Below are positions 4,947 through 6,508 of a DNA stretch of 6,508 bases, piece after piece. The first letter of the stretch is position 1; each line of letters starts with the position of its first letter. Under the pieces are notes generated by a model. That model was not told where the DNA came from. It ran no database searches and saw only the letters and a list, made by a program, of their open reading frames with translations. Position numbers and translations under genes: made by a program. Source of the stretch: Rhodosalinus sp046542825 (GTDB lineage Bacteria; Pseudomonadota; Alphaproteobacteria; Rhodobacterales; Rhodobacteraceae); assembly GCF_046542825.1 (NCBI RefSeq), contig NZ_JBKHAQ010000140.1, positions 1 through 6,508 on the forward strand, written 5' to 3'.

Positions 4947-6508
4947 TCACCGCTGCCCGGCGAGCAGGGGCGTGATGTTGCGCACCGCGGCGCGGCGGTT
5001 GGCCTGCGAGGGATCCTGCGTCTCGACGCGCAGATCGGATTCGCCATAGCCCTGCACGATCATGTTGGCAGGCGGGACGCCGAAATACTCGGTCAACGCC
5101 AGCGCCACCGATTCGGCGCGCCGGTCCGACAGCAGCAGGTTGTAGGCGGCAGACCCCACGGCATCCGTGTGCCCCTCGACCAGGAACACCGCGCCGGGAT
5201 TCTCGCGGATCGCGCGCCGCATGGCGGTGCCCAGCGCGTTCAGTTCCTCGGCCTCGGATGCGGAGATAGCCGCCGATCCGGTGGGAAAGCCGATGCGGTC
5301 GAGCGAGACCACCGGCACCAGCTTGCGCACCGCGTCGATCTGCCGGACCTGCTCGAGCGAGAAGTCGCGGTTCACGTCGCGCAGGCGGGCCTGCTGCAGC
5401 GCCTCTGCCAATTCGTCCTCGCCGGTGATGCCGTCCTGCATTTCGACGGGCTCCGCAGGACGCGGCAGCTGCGCGACATCCACGGGCCGCACCTGTCGCG
5501 TGTCGTCGAAGAGGACGACGCGCTCGCCGTCGGGCATGACCCGCACGCGCCGCAGGACGCGTCCGTCCGCCGCGCGCACCGTGATCACCTCGCCGCCTTC
5601 AGGCAGGATCACGCGCCTGCGCACGGACCCGTCGGCAAAGCTCTCGGTCTGCACGTCGGCACCCGGGCGGCGCAGCAGGATATCGTCGTCCTTGAGGATG
5701 TCGTAGCGGCCGTCGCGCTCGACCACCACCCGCTCGCCGGTGCCGGCCACGACTTCGCCGCCGTCGTCCAGAACCTGCCCCAGCGCATAGGCGCCAAGGC
5801 CGATCAGCGCCGCCCGGCCAAGGTCGCGCAGCCTGTCGCCGTCGTCATCTGCCTCGGTGGTGGCGGTCTCGGCGTCGGTCCGGATCTCCGTCTCGAACTC
5901 CTGGGACGAGCCGCGCGCCTCCGCCTCCGTGATTTCCCGGCGCTCGACCTCACCGGGCTCGGCATCCTCCGTCGCGGCCGCGGGCGGACCGGCCTCGGCA
6001 CGCTCCCGCTCGCGGCGCGCGGCCTCCTCGGCCTGCCTGCGCTGCTCCTCGGCCTCGCGTTCGGCCTGCTCGGCGCGGCGGCGTTGCTCTTGCAACTCGC
6101 GCTCGGCCTCGGCCGCCCGGCGCTCCGCCTCTTCGGCGCGGCGCTCGTCGTCCTCGGCCTGCTCGCGCGCCCGCTCTTCCGCTTCGCGCTCGGCATCAGA
6201 CTCCGCCAGAATGTCGTCGAGAAAGCCCGTATCCTGATCGCGCGCCTCGTAGAGCTCGCGAAGGTTTTCCGGCTCCTCGATCACGGCGCCGGAAATCCTG
6301 TCGACGCAGGGGAACCCCGCGCCCGGCCCGCAATCCGGCAATTCATCGGAGCGCGGCGCCCGTTCCGGCGACGCCTGCGCCCGGTCCGCATCTGAACCGG
6401 CATCCGCCGGGCGATCGCCATTCGCAGGCGGTCCGGCATTCGCAGGCGGGCCCGCGTCGGCCGGTGGTCCGGCGGCGTCCCTGTCGTCAGACCCGGGCGG
6501 GTCGGCGG
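4947..6508 (-). CDS. OmpA-family envelope protein with long coiled coil (5' end outside window)
   Basis: The frame is open to the right edge, giving 519 visible residues with no signal peptide, so the start lies outside. From the N-terminal side of the fragment there is a Pro/Ala/Gly/Asp-rich low-complexity stretch (about 1-55, with three AGPPA[D/N] units); a short segment with two cysteines (PDCGPGAGFPCVDR, 57-70); a highly charged E/R/A/Q helix (about 104-169) with heptad-like spacing, probably a coiled coil; an acidic linker; a small glycine-containing hydrophobic segment (about 231-245, ALIGLGAYALGQVL); a beta-rich region with repeated DGR/DGS/DGE turns (about 250-345); and a C-terminal OmpA domain (about 395-510) with VEGHTDAVGSAAYN, LLLSDRRAESV and the NRRAAVRN end. 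The OmpA domain binds diaminopimelate of peptidoglycan through an Asp and an Arg, both visible (HTDAVG and DRRAES). It probably ties the outer envelope to the cell wall. The stop is 85 bases before the transporter start, with no terminator in between. Confidence 0.88.
   Translation of the reverse strand, partial: ADPPGSDDRDAAGPPADAGPPANAGPPANGDRPADAGSDADRAQASPERAPRSDELPDCGPGAGFPCVDRISGAVIEEPENLRELYEARDQDTGFLDDILAESDAEREAEERAREQAEDDERRAEEAERRAAEAERELQEQRRRAEQAEREAEEQRRQAEEAARRERERAEAGPPAAATEDAEPGEVERREITEAEARGSSQEFETEIRTDAETATTEADDDGDRLRDLGRAALIGLGAYALGQVLDDGGEVVAGTGERVVVERDGRYDILKDDDILLRRPGADVQTESFADGSVRRRVILPEGGEVITVRAADGRVLRRVRVMPDGERVVLFDDTRQVRPVDVAQLPRPAEPVEMQDGITGEDELAEALQQARLRDVNRDFSLEQVRQIDAVRKLVPVVSLDRIGFPTGSAAISASEAEELNALGTAMRRAIRENPGAVFLVEGHTDAVGSAAYNLLLSDRRAESVALALTEYFGVPPANMIVQGYGESDLRVETQDPSQANRRAAVRNITPLLAGQR
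6420..6473 (-). repeat. Three 18-base repeats coding AGPPA[D/N]
   Basis: Within the N-terminal part of the OmpA-family gene, three successive units encode AGPPAD, AGPPAN and AGPPAN. At DNA level the last two are nearly identical and share ATTCGCAGGCGG on the + strand. Such in-frame repeats can gain or lose units by slippage, changing the length of what is probably a flexible spacer. Confidence 0.7.

Noticed and set aside
5169..6395. 408-codon + strand frame with leucine-rich stretches that look like membrane helices
   Set aside because: The leucine runs are the complement of the E/A/R-rich coiled coil in the OmpA gene; the apparent helices are an artefact of reading it antisense.

Overview
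The window looks like chromosomal DNA of a high-GC alphaproteobacterium, most probably of the Rhodobacteraceae/Roseobacter group. The basis is the strong G/C third-position bias, the XdhC/CoxI plus MoCF-domain gene pair, the split YeeE/YedE pair, the long E/R/A coiled-coil OmpA protein, and a stem-loop-rich intergenic element of a kind I associate with that family. This placement is an inference from gene content, not from a marker gene.

Layout. On the + strand, the 3' two thirds of infC (translation initiation factor IF-3) enters from the left edge. It overlaps by 4 bases (GTGA) a class I SAM-dependent methyltransferase gene ending at 968. Positions 969-1499 carry no gene I can support, only GC-rich inverted repeats and a compact stem-loop element (about 1424-1472). 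Everything to the right is on the - strand. In transcription order it is: an OmpA-family envelope protein running in from the right edge (stop at 4947), a two-gene YeeE/YedE sulfur-transporter unit (4861-3707), a probable intrinsic terminator (3631-3601), xdhC (3543-2572), and a molybdopterin-binding (MoCF) protein (2495-1500).

Two places deserve attention. First, the xdhC/MoCF junction contains a perfect 80-bp tandem duplication with a 5-bp shared end. It creates a chimeric 27-codon mini-ORF that starts like the MoCF protein and ends like XdhC, and it restores a 4-base GTGA stop/start overlap on both sides. The duplication therefore inserted a new coupled cistron without breaking either neighbour. 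Second, the 85-bp gap before the YeeE/YedE pair contains a near-consensus FNR box and, about 25 bp nearer the gene, an ATTC-N8-GAAT palindrome like the operator reported for the sulfide/persulfide-responsive repressor SqrR/BigR. The FNR box centre, a TATTCT -10 candidate and the implied start site have exactly class II (-41.5) geometry, and the palindrome covers the -10. This suggests activation without oxygen and derepression by reactive sulfur.

Functionally, the YeeE/YedE pair probably moves thiosulfate or another sulfur species across the inner membrane. XdhC and the MoCF protein probably mature a xanthine-dehydrogenase/CO-dehydrogenase-type molybdoenzyme encoded elsewhere. XdhC-type proteins are linked to sulfuration of the molybdenum cofactor, so a sulfur theme may join the two units, but that link is only an inference. 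I found no mobile element, CRISPR array, tRNA, rRNA or wholly new system in the window.
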